Translations under genes and position numbers: made by a program
Part shown: piece by piece, positions 1 to 8,573 of the stretch
How positions within the stretch are numbered: position 1 is the stretch's first letter
Layout: every line of letters starts with the position of its first letter
From: Actinernus sp. WN-2022
Lineage: Eukaryota; Cnidaria; Anthozoa; Actiniaria; Actinernidae
NCBI GenBank assembly: GCA_030867875.1
Contig: JAOWCC010000748.1
Span: forward strand, 1 to 64,000
DNA length: 64,000 nucleotides
Reading direction: 5' to 3'
The notes under the pieces: generated by a model
Database searches by the model: none
Seen by the model: only the letters and a program-made list of their open reading frames with translations
Told to the model about the DNA's origin: nothing

Positions 1-2
1 AA

Positions 3-2690
3 GCTGACATAATATCAGAAGAGGGTTTGCATGAATTAGAAAAGGCAATAACTAAGCTCGTTGCTACTTCCACTATAAGGGCTGTAGCTGTCTACACTTG
101 TTCCCCTATTTCGTTTTCAATATGTTCGTTGAAAATGGAAGAAAAGTATTTAATTGTGATAATTGATTCTCACAAAATACCTCACTGTGTCGGAGGAAAC
201 GACTCTGGAATGATCATGCTTGTGGCGTACACCAAAGATGAAGTTGACATCGCTGTCGCAAAAATCAGCAGATGGGTGAAGGCTAGAATGCTCTCAAGTT
301 CTCGAAAAGGTGGTCGACAAAGCTTGCTAATGATGAGTCCACAAGCGACAACCACTTCTCAAAAAACATTTATGGATGACCTTGAAATGATGGATGTAAC
401 AGACGAACAACTTCTTAATTATTTTAATCAGTCTGGTGAGGTGCTAGACGAAGAAGCAGAAACGTCAAACATTGCAGACGAAGAAATGCTCTCTTCTGTT
501 CCACAGCTCGATGTGGATGAAAAGGATCTTGAAGCTAAGAATGAGTGCTTTTTCTTACCAACAGACATTCCGGTCGTCAATGAAGAAGATGAATTACTTT
601 GGAAAGGTCACTTAACAAAGTTTGGATATTCTTCGTTCAAGTCTTTCCAGGTTACAGCTATTAATGCAATTGAGAAAGGTCTTGATGTCGTCGTTGTCCA
701 GCCTACGGGAACGGGGAAAAGTTTATGTTTTCAAATTCCATCTCTGATTCATAAGAACAAGATGACTGTTGTTATAAGCCCCACCTTGTCGTTAATTCAA
801 AGTCAGATTGCAGATTTGAAGGGAAAAGGGATTTCAGCTATCCCCTTGGGTCGTTGCGCCGGTGAAGACGCCGAGGCCAATAAAAAACTTGTTTTTGACG
901 ATGGAGACGTAGATAAGCCAGATCTGGTGTACACAACCCCGGAACATTTCAATAACGTAATGCCTCTTTTCAAGAAAAACATCAAATATATCAAAATGAT
1001 TGTTTTAGATGAAGTCCACAAGGTTTTTGATCGGCAATCAAATTTCAGGGAGAGTTACAACTCATTACCTCTATTAAAAGTTCGTTTACCCGGCATTCCA
1101 ATAATGGCCTTGACAGCTACTCTTAGTGAAGAAAATCTCCAAACACTTTGCAGGGACTATCTTTACATTCCAGTTCTAATTAGAGGAAGCGTGGATCGTC
1201 AAAACATAAAATTAAGCGTCCTCAATTACAAAACTGACAGTAAGAAAAAGAAAATTTCTGAGGGTGCGGGTACCATCTGGAAACCAGTTTGTGACGATCT
1301 AGGACGTCTGATAGGAGAACACTATGCTATTGTTTATATGGATTTTACCAATGAGGTCAAGGAACTGGCGTCATCTCTTCAAAGTCAGATCGGTTTGGAC
1401 GTTACATGTTTTTATGGTAAAGGATTGTCAGTGGACAAAAAGACCAAGATTGTTGATGACTTTAATAATGAAAAATTTCAAATACTTTGTGCTACGGAAT
1501 CCTATGAGGTTGGAGTCCACAACCCACATGTCGACATAGTCGCACGGATTGGCTGTATGCGGAACATGAATGTTTTCTTACAAGAAATCGGAAGAGCAGG
1601 AAGATCAACAGAGAGTTCTGGCTTGGGTGTTTTATTTATTAACGAACACAAAGATGACCAGCGACTGGGTTACTGGTTGAAAGGGTGCAACCAAGACGAT
1701 GAAATAAGAATTCAAAAGGACTACGAAGCTTGCTGGAAGTGGATATACAGTATTTACACAGGTGAATGCTTGCGGAAGGGAATATTACAGCACTATAATG
1801 AGACGTATAATTCTTCAGACATCGACCCTAAAGACTGTTGTTTGTGTTGCGAGTTGGAGACGAAAGAAGATTTTGACATTAAAAATCCACTCTCCCTACT
1901 TTTAAAAGCAATTTTGGAATTAGAAAGAGCTTTGAATAAAAACAAAGAAGGTATTTCTGAGAGGAAAATTGTTTCTTGGCTCAGAGGAGCAAAACAAGAT
2001 TGGCTTGCAGAACCGTCAATTCAGGAAGCCATAGATGCATCAGAGACCTATTGCAGTGGTAAAGAAGTGAATGGGAAACAGTGGACCAATGGGGCGTGGG
2101 AAAACCTCATTCGCCAAAGTGTGAAACTGGGATACGTAGAAATAAAATTCCAAACCTTTGATTTGAAGGTAAATGCCAAATCGATTGTCAGAACATATCG
2201 AAGTTACACCGTTCCTGCCAAAGGGGATGAGTTCATGAGAAATCCTCAAACTGTTATGGTAATGAGCCCATTTATTTGCTTACTTAAAAGTAAATATGTG
2301 CAAGAAACAAAAAACAGGAAGAGGTCTGGAAGAAACTGCCATTATCTACCGAAAATAAAAAACATGCTAAGCAAACGTCAGACGTGGGTCGCCTTAAAGT
2401 GCCCCTACGATCAAATTTTGACATATCAATTTTTTCTCATATTCGTAAAGTATAGTGGCTATATTATTACCAGTTCAAACCGTTTTTCGATACGACGACG
2501 GGAAGTCTTATTTTGTGGACTCCGAATCTTGAATTTTACGTCCGCCATTACGCGAACCCGTGCCTGTGGGCGAGGAACGCCTGGTCACTTTTTTAGCGTA
2601 CGTGACGTCATACACTTAAGGTTATCATATACCTTCAGGGTACTGTTCCGGATAAAATTAAGTAGCGTCTCGAATATTCGTCGTATTTAG
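3..2690 (+). CDS. RecQ-like DNA helicase, 5' end outside window
   Basis: Superfamily 2 helicase of the RecQ type; the expected role is ATP-driven 3'-5' DNA unwinding in the nucleus. The frame is open to the window edge, so the N-terminus is missing. Counting from base 27: Walker A QPTGTGKS near residues 225-232, DEVH box near 328-331, motif III ALTAT near 361-365, motif VI QEIGRAGR near 519-526. A Cys cluster follows (CWKW, then GECLRKG, then CCLCC, about 575-620) that resembles the RecQ zinc-binding subdomain. An acidic linker (about 115-190) precedes the helicase core. After about base 2340 the translation loses helicase character and runs through the inverted repeat at 2538-2619, so the true end or a splice donor probably lies before that; the last ~110 residues are likely chance read-through. 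It reads toward the MULE-type transposase on the same strand. It could be a host RecQ paralogue, but the neighbours argue for a transposon-borne helicase. Confidence 0.8.
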   Translation, partial: ADIISEEGLHELEKAITKLVATSTIRAVAVYTCSPISFSICSLKMEEKYLIVIIDSHKIPHCVGGNDSGMIMLVAYTKDEVDIAVAKISRWVKARMLSSSRKGGRQSLLMMSPQATTTSQKTFMDDLEMMDVTDEQLLNYFNQSGEVLDEEAETSNIADEEMLSSVPQLDVDEKDLEAKNECFFLPTDIPVVNEEDELLWKGHLTKFGYSSFKSFQVTAINAIEKGLDVVVVQPTGTGKSLCFQIPSLIHKNKMTVVISPTLSLIQSQIADLKGKGISAIPLGRCAGEDAEANKKLVFDDGDVDKPDLVYTTPEHFNNVMPLFKKNIKYIKMIVLDEVHKVFDRQSNFRESYNSLPLLKVRLPGIPIMALTATLSEENLQTLCRDYLYIPVLIRGSVDRQNIKLSVLNYKTDSKKKKISEGAGTIWKPVCDDLGRLIGEHYAIVYMDFTNEVKELASSLQSQIGLDVTCFYGKGLSVDKKTKIVDDFNNEKFQILCATESYEVGVHNPHVDIVARIGCMRNMNVFLQEIGRAGRSTESSGLGVLFINEHKDDQRLGYWLKGCNQDDEIRIQKDYEACWKWIYSIYTGECLRKGILQHYNETYNSSDIDPKDCCLCCELETKEDFDIKNPLSLLLKAILELERALNKNKEGISERKIVSWLRGAKQDWLAEPSIQEAIDASETYCSGKEVNGKQWTNGAWENLIRQSVKLGYVEIKFQTFDLKVNAKSIVRTYRSYTVPAKGDEFMRNPQTVMVMSPFICLLKSKYVQETKNRKRSGRNCHYLPKIKNMLSKRQTWVALKCPYDQILTYQFFLIFVKYSGYIITSSNRFSIRRREVLFCGLRILNFTSAITRTRACGRGTPGHFFSVRDVIHLRLSYTFRVLFRIKLSSVSNIRRI
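2538..2619 (+). repeat. left arm of 82-bp inverted repeat with CRE-like palindrome
   Basis: This arm pairs with 4405-4485 in reverse complement at roughly 85-90% identity by eye. It starts ACGTCCGCCATTAC and ends CATACACTTAA, with a perfect TGACGTCA at 2603-2610. It lies inside the apparent 3' end of the helicase frame. It could be the right terminal repeat of an element carrying the helicase, or the left tip of a separate 2538-4485 insertion. Confidence 0.7.
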
Positions 2691-4404
2691 ATAAATTATA
2701 CCTCTTTTAAAGCTTATAAAATTGGCTACAACAATATACCTAAGGTTTGTAATTTTGATAAAAGTGCGATTTTAAATAAACTTCTTTTCCGAACAAGCGA
2801 GTTGGTTTCCAAGAGCTCCAACTCCACGGCAATTTAATGAATTTAAGATCTGTTTGCTTTTCTGGACTCCCACAGATCTTGTTTACGAAACTGTGTCGGC
2901 GATTGTGGAAATTCGAAGCCGTTCTGAAGATATTTTGGTCTTCGTGAAACTGCTAACGCGAATCCAAGTATAGATGCGGGAATCGCTCTCAGCGCCTCTC
3001 TTTTAAAAATTTAAAAAAATCGCCGACACGGGTTTTTTAGCTGATATAAATTGCGAACAATCTGTGAAAATTTGAAGTAATTCGCACAAATTCGCGTCGA
3101 GTTGGAGCTTTTTTCAAACTATGTTTAGAACGAAAATAGAAAGTCAAGAAAACGCTCTGAAATTAGCCGGCCGGCGAGACTGATTCTTTCAACCAGTGAC
3201 TGGGAAATGTCACAGTCAAAACTTCCCACAACAACACGTGTGGCTACTTTTCCCATACAAACATTCACGCGAACTAACATATGTAGTAAGAAAGTGTACC
3301 ATTTACCCGCTTTGAAAAGCAAACAAAACGTTTTGAATAGTTTGTGCATTGTACAGGACTGTAGCAATTTAAGGAACAACGAAGCTGGCATTTCGCTACA
3401 CGAATAATTCAAGCCTTTTATAGTTGAGTACCAAGAATACGGTTTGTAATTCTCTTCAAGCCTCATGCAAGGATGGTTTGTGTACGTTTTGAGGACAGAA
3501 GCTTCTCCATAATTGTTTGTATCACATGGAATAGCCGGTAAGACCGTACTAATATAGATTGACCGAAAAATAAGCGGCTACGTTTGCTGAGAACATACAT
3601 GTAGTTTATCATACATAACTCATATTGCTGTTTCCTATAAACAGATAAACCTATCGATGTAGTATGCCTTTTAATTTACTGCTAATTTTATTTTCAAGAC
3701 AATAAACCACAGAAGAAACCACCAATATTGTTTCATGAAGTACCTTGTTTCAGTTGTTTGTGTGTCAAACAGAAACGGGGGGCGCGAAGTTTGGTTCTGT
3801 GATAGCCACTGTAAAAGCTGCAGATCAGTCAGGAGAGCGATTTAATTTTATAGCAATTACATTGTATTTTAGAATGTAGATTCGCCGGAAAATCTATGGC
3901 CGGGACACAGATATAAATTATCGATCTCTCATTTACGAACTAGCAATTATCCGGGTTTCACTATAAACACGAACAAACTTAGGACTTATAAACTGCTGAT
4001 CATTACCTTAGTGATTTCTCCGCTGAATTCTCACTGTAGCCCGGATCCAGTAACAGCACAACCTGGAAGCCGAACCAGAGAAAATACCCTGGGGAAATAT
4101 TACCCCCAAAAGATAAGAAACCTCTGCTAGCTAGCACTACTTACTGGCAGGCCACTTCCCAAGCGATTTTAGCGACTATTCATTCGTCCAGCTCAGTTTC
4201 AACTCGGTCGCCAGCGGCTCTATTTCCCCCTAAATCATCAACATCCGGCAATAAATTTAAACAGTAAGACACATTACTATGTTCTGAAGAATCTGATGCA
4301 GATTTTAGGTCGTTATTTACTAAACCACAGCAAAATTCGCAGTGTGAGTTTGTAGACAACATAAGAAGAAATGTATGGGTTCGAAGCAACTTGAGAACGA
4401 TGCG
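2691..4404. other. non-coding spacer between inverted repeat arms
   Basis: About 1.7 kb with no convincing coding region. Frames are short on both strands, the composition is AT-rich, and I found no tandem array. It separates the helicase from the transposase and is bounded by the 82-bp inverted repeat pair. I recognise nothing else in it. Confidence 0.5.
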
Positions 4405-4485
4405 TTAAGTGTATGACGTCACATACGCTAAAAAATGACTAGGCATTCCTCGCCCACGGGAACGGGTTCGAGTAATGGCGGACGT
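4405..4485 (-). repeat. right arm of 82-bp inverted repeat with CRE-like palindrome
   Basis: Reverse complement of 2538-2619. It begins TTAAGTGTATGACGTCA and ends GTAATGGCGGACGT, with a perfect TGACGTCA at 4414-4421. It ends 97 bases before the first ATG of the transposase, so it may also supply that gene's promoter. Both arms carry TTAA at the side facing the spacer (2616-2619 and 4405-4408). Confidence 0.7.
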
Positions 4486-4581
4486 GATTTTGGCCGTAAA
4501 CTCTCTTTAAAATGTGTGGTCTAATTGGCCCCATTCAAAAAAAATTCACTGATTTGGATATTTCTGCCACTGTTTGTTCTT

Positions 4582-6642
4582 ATGGAATACAAAAAAGTGG
4601 CAAAAGAAATGGTCAAATTTCGTCGTAGTGGCACTTTAAAGAATAAGGAAGAATACGAATATCCAGGATATTTGCAAAAGGACATGCTGTACTACTGTGA
4701 AAACTACGCCACGAAAGCTTTCGCTGCCAAGAGCAGGGTTCACTACATGTACGATGACAACCAACTGTCGAAATCTTCAAGCCAAACACAGCAACACGAA
4801 GTGAATGTGGATGGTATTAAAACAAAAATCTATATTAAGCGTTCGCTTTGTGAAGGAGTGAAAGTTTGTTCAGGTTGTGAATCGTCATCATATACTGTAT
4901 CCAAAAGACAACGAATTAATAGATGCGCGACCCACAAGAATTCCATTCCTCATAAAGAGACTGGACCGTGTCCAGTCCAATTCCTGTACATATGGCCAGT
5001 AGAAGATGACGGAAGGAGATGGGTAGGAACAATTAATGGACACATCCACAATAAGCCTGCACCTCACAAGATTTCGTCGCACGTCCAGGAGGATATACAA
5101 ACTTCAGCACTGAATAACTTAAGGAGCACAGCAAAAGACCTCTCAAAAGGATTAGGAATGGGTTACGCTCCATACGAGAAAAGCATTGCTGCTGCTAATA
5201 TTGACAGGGTGAGAAGGGAAAGAAGGCTTGTGATAGGAAGCATTCTAAGTCAAGGTAAAAGATATAATACAAATGCGATTGCAATGATTATTGATTTTGA
5301 GAAGATTAGACTGAAAGTGGAAAGAAGTCAAGATGATGAGAATCAACCGCTGACTGAGAAAATCAACATTTTGATGGGTGGTTACCAGATGGAAGGTAAT
5401 GGATACATCTTTACTGCAACATATAAGTTCGCCTTTTTTATGGCTCCATTTCAAGCAGAGCAGTTAGCACAAGCGTCATATATTTTTGTAGATGTGACTT
5501 ACACAGGAAATGAATCCTTTCCTTATCTTTTAAATGTGGTTTCGCTGAATGAGAAAACTCTGTTGTACAACGCAGTTTCAAGAGTGCTTTGCAACAAACA
5601 AGATGGCCCAGCATATGGAAAGGCTTTCACGGAGATATTTTCAAAAGTCACTGAAAAACATCCCGACTTCAAGAATGGTGACCACCTTGATGTCATACTA
5701 GTGGATTTTGATGATGCACAAGCGAATGGATTAAAAGAAGCTTTGGGACATGAGAAAGCTGAGAAAGTACTGAGAGGTTGCAAAGTGCACTGGACGCGTT
5801 CTTTGCAAAGGGTAGCAAAGCTTGTCACAAAGTCGAAAGAAGAGCAACGCATTTTCCTTCACCTTGGAAACCAGATACCCAATGCGGCAGAAAAAGAACA
5901 AGTGAAGAAACTTTTTCAGTTCCTTTCAGGAGAAATAAATCTCTCAGAAGCCAGCGATTTTTTAAGAGATGAGATGCAAGACTTGGTCCACGCTATCGAC
6001 ACTCAAAGCTGGAAAAGGCTCAAGTGTTGGTCGCAATGGTGGTGTAGACCTAATCATCTACAAATGTTTACCAGAGCTCACACTTGGTTAGATGAAGGTG
6101 ACTGGGAAAAAGCTCCAAAGACGACCAACCCTGTAGAGTCAATTAACAGACAGTCCATACACGAGAAAGGGTGTACCTTGTTCGCTCTCCTAGAAAATAT
6201 CTACACGGAGGATAGAGGTCATGCCGCAAAGATTGTTGCCATGGAAAACAACGTTACTCTTTCTTATGCAGGTAACGAAGAAAGTAGACGAAAAAAAAGA
6301 AATGACAACAAAAAGAGAAAGCGTTCAAGTTTAACCAATGCGAGCACTGATGATATTGTCTCTCCAGATAAGAGACGACACATTGAAAAAGGTAGCAAAC
6401 CATCACCAATGGCAAAGAGGCGTGGCAAGTCACTCATTGGAACAAAAGTCTCTGTTGAATACCAGGAAATGCATGAAGGGAATATGAAATACATGGGATG
6501 GTTTAATGGCCAAATAGTGGCTTTTAACAGACGAGATGGTTATTTTGTAGAATTTCAACAAAGGGAAAGTGAAGGGACAATAATTAAAGGCTGGAGTGAA
6601 TGGTTAGAAGATATTGATAGCCCTGATATTAAACTGTTATGA
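4582..6642 (+). CDS. MULE-like transposase with FLYWCH-like N-terminus and Tudor-like C-terminus
   Basis: Probable DDE transposase of the Mutator-like (MULE) type, expected to cut and join DNA at element ends in the nucleus. The start chosen is the first ATG in frame (4582), giving 686 residues. Residues about 90-162 hold Cys/His pairs (CSGC, CATH, GHIH) resembling the FLYWCH/WRKY-GCM1 zinc domains found in MULE proteins. The MULE core runs about 290-525: D304 in FVDVTYTG, D375 in LVDFDDAQANG, C400/H403 in GCKVHW, and E519 in TTNPVESINRQS, so the catalytic set looks complete. A basic stretch (RRKKRNDNKKRKRS) looks like a nuclear signal. The last ~65 residues (GTKVSVEY, then GWFNGQIVAF, then GYFVEF) resemble a Tudor/Agenet-like barrel, an unusual addition. 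The frame is uninterrupted, suggesting recent activity or constraint. It begins 97 bases after an inverted repeat arm and ends 42 bases before a TTAA-flanked MITE. Confidence 0.75.
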   Translation: MEYKKVAKEMVKFRRSGTLKNKEEYEYPGYLQKDMLYYCENYATKAFAAKSRVHYMYDDNQLSKSSSQTQQHEVNVDGIKTKIYIKRSLCEGVKVCSGCESSSYTVSKRQRINRCATHKNSIPHKETGPCPVQFLYIWPVEDDGRRWVGTINGHIHNKPAPHKISSHVQEDIQTSALNNLRSTAKDLSKGLGMGYAPYEKSIAAANIDRVRRERRLVIGSILSQGKRYNTNAIAMIIDFEKIRLKVERSQDDENQPLTEKINILMGGYQMEGNGYIFTATYKFAFFMAPFQAEQLAQASYIFVDVTYTGNESFPYLLNVVSLNEKTLLYNAVSRVLCNKQDGPAYGKAFTEIFSKVTEKHPDFKNGDHLDVILVDFDDAQANGLKEALGHEKAEKVLRGCKVHWTRSLQRVAKLVTKSKEEQRIFLHLGNQIPNAAEKEQVKKLFQFLSGEINLSEASDFLRDEMQDLVHAIDTQSWKRLKCWSQWWCRPNHLQMFTRAHTWLDEGDWEKAPKTTNPVESINRQSIHEKGCTLFALLENIYTEDRGHAAKIVAMENNVTLSYAGNEESRRKKRNDNKKRKRSSLTNASTDDIVSPDKRRHIEKGSKPSPMAKRRGKSLIGTKVSVEYQEMHEGNMKYMGWFNGQIVAFNRRDGYFVEFQQRESEGTIIKGWSEWLEDIDSPDIKLL

Positions 6643-6688
6643 AAAACGAGTGATGTGCCGTTTTATCCCCCTTTATGGACTTATTTAA

Positions 6689-7271
6689 AGTGCCAATGAC
6701 ATGAAAAAATCGATCTCATTTTTATTTCATTTTATTAAATTATAGGCTTTCCTTAGCCATTTTGTGCAATGATAAATCAATTTGGAGAGCGCGAACATAA
6801 TTTTATTTCTTATCGAAGTCAGGCATAATTGCCAAAATTGGGCGACATTTTTTATGCTGTTAAAGATATGCTAATCACATGCATGATGTCACTAGGTCCT
6901 CCATTTATATTCACAAAAGTAAATATGGCTGACTGCAAGGATTCTATTAGAAAAATTATGGCCATCGTCAAAGGTTTCTCAAAGTATTACATATTTAAAT
7001 TGAAAACTGGCCAAAAATGCACTTATTTTGTAGTATTTATGGAGACGAATATAAATGCACAGACCTAGTGACGTCACGCATGTGATTACCATATCTTTAA
7101 CGGCAGAAAAAGTGTCGCCTGATTTTGGCAATTTTGCCTGACTTCGATACGAAAAAAAAATATGTTCGCGCTCTCCAAATTGATTTTTAATTGCACAAAA
7201 TGACTAAGATAAGCCTAGAATTTAATAAAATAAAATAAAAACGGGATCGAATTTTACATTTCATTGGCACT
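6689..7271. mobile_element. 583-bp palindromic MITE with TTAA duplication
   Basis: The two halves are near-complete reverse complements: AGTGCCAATGA at 6689 matches the end at 7271, and the arms extend over 200 bp each. It is flanked by TTAA at 6685-6688 and 7272-7275. No coding capacity. TTAA targeting is known for piggyBac and Kolobok DNA transposons; the termini alone do not separate these. The inner part contains TGACGTCAC near 7071. Confidence 0.85.
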
Positions 7272-7282
7272 TTAAAGGATTT

Positions 7283-7327
7283 TATGCAAGTACTTAGTTG
7301 CATAAATCATCCTTTATATTACGGGAT
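7283..7327 (+). repeat. stray satellite monomer
   Basis: One diverged copy of the 47-bp monomer of the 8.6-14.0 kb array (TTATGCAAGTACTTAGTTGCATAAATC followed by a diverged core), 1.2 kb outside the array. It implies the array once reached here or was seeded here. Confidence 0.6.
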
Positions 7328-7353
7328 TAGTATAGGTAATAGCATGATGTGTA

Positions 7354-7401
7354 GTGATATTTGGCATAAATACCGCGAGCGGTATTTATGCCAAATATCA
7401 C
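7354..7401. repeat. perfect 23-bp hairpin
   Basis: Arms of 23 bp (GTGATATTTGGCATAAATACC plus GC, and the reverse complement) are separated by 2 bases. Weaker pairing extends to about 7338-7419. The arms share the GCATAAAT-like core of the neighbouring satellite. Confidence 0.8.
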
Positions 7402-8573
7402 GTACATATTATGCTATTATTTGTTTATAATATGACCTAGAAATTTACTGAAAAAGACAATCAGATGTTCTCTCAACTGGTGCAGCGAGTTTGTTTACTT
7501 CTTTGACAGTTTGAGTTTGAGCTAATGACTAGTGAAAATCCTGTAAGTGGCAGATAATTTAGCTTACCAAATCTCAAAGAAAGGCCTAATAATCGACTGG
7601 AGCTGAGAGAGAGTGGCTATAATTAACCTGTAAAAAAGTCAATTTCTGGTACATTGACACTAGCAAAGAGCGAAGTTTGATTTCAGGCAGTTAATCGAAC
7701 ACAACTGAAGTCAAACAATAAAGCAGTTGTCACTTCGCTAGCGCTGTTTTATTTTAAAAGACTGTAACTATTAATACGTCTCAAAACAGCTGGAAATGAA
7801 ATTCCAAGTTCTTTAAACTTAGTTAAAGCAAGTATTTTTCTTTAGGTATTAACTTGAACAATATAATTTGAATCAACTGTCTCACGGCAATGGGTCACAT
7901 GCGACCGAGTTTCCAAATATTCCTTGTCAATGGCTTAAAAAGAAAACAATTATAAGAAAATTTACAAGTCAACTTGGCTTACTTTGTTGGTATTCTGTCC
8001 TTGTATAATGTCAGCTGTTCCTGGGCAGTTGTTTAAGCGAGATGAACGTCAATTTTCGGTTCCGCTTTCATTCACTGAATCAAACTTTCCTCGTCTGCCA
8101 ACTGCATGGTCACTCGAAGACTTGAAAATCACTTTGAACTTTCTCAAATCACCACAAGATTCCATTACCAGAGGCACAGATGACATTGCTGTTCATTTCT
8201 ATACCAAACTCTTCAATTTTAGCCATCAAAAGCCAGGCATTTGCCACCGTAAACTTCCGTAGCTTTGTAGTTTTCTGCACCCGCTCGGCGACCTGTAACT
8301 GAGCTTCAAACCGGGGGGGGGGCACCGCTTGCATAATATAGGGTAGGTATGTGAGGTGTTGTATTCAGAGCCCGACCCGGTTTGCCAAAAAATATAACGT
8401 ATTCTTATTAACCAGAATTTCCATGAAATTTATGAGTGGCCCCCCGGAGTTTGAAATACCACTCCTTGAAGTTTGTAATTTCACTATTACGTTGAAATAC
8501 CGCTCCTCTTAGCCAATCAGATTGCAGAAATTTATTTGGTCATGTTATAAATGCTAGTAATTGTATTATGGAA
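7402..8573. other. unassigned region left of satellite
   Basis: AT-rich DNA without a gene I can support. An open stretch at 8008-8262 (starting ATGTCAGCTG) translates to a non-repetitive peptide I do not recognise and lacks exon signals I would trust. A G-run lies near 8312, and two copies of GAAATACCNCTCC sit near 8452-8512. Confidence 0.4.

Noticed and set aside
27..29. TTG start of the helicase
   Set aside because: The frame is open to the window edge, so the gene is simply cut by the boundary.
3..2690. Fungal telomere-linked RecQ helicase
   Set aside because: No telomeric repeats nearby and the surroundings (cnidarian-type LINEs and MITEs) point to an animal.
4525..4581. Upstream TTG start for the transposase
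   Set aside because: A non-ATG start is not expected here; the first ATG is at 4582 and the MULE-type domains begin after it.
7984..8262. Host gene exon
   Set aside because: Non-repetitive translation, but no recognised domain, no reliable splice sites and no neighbouring exon.
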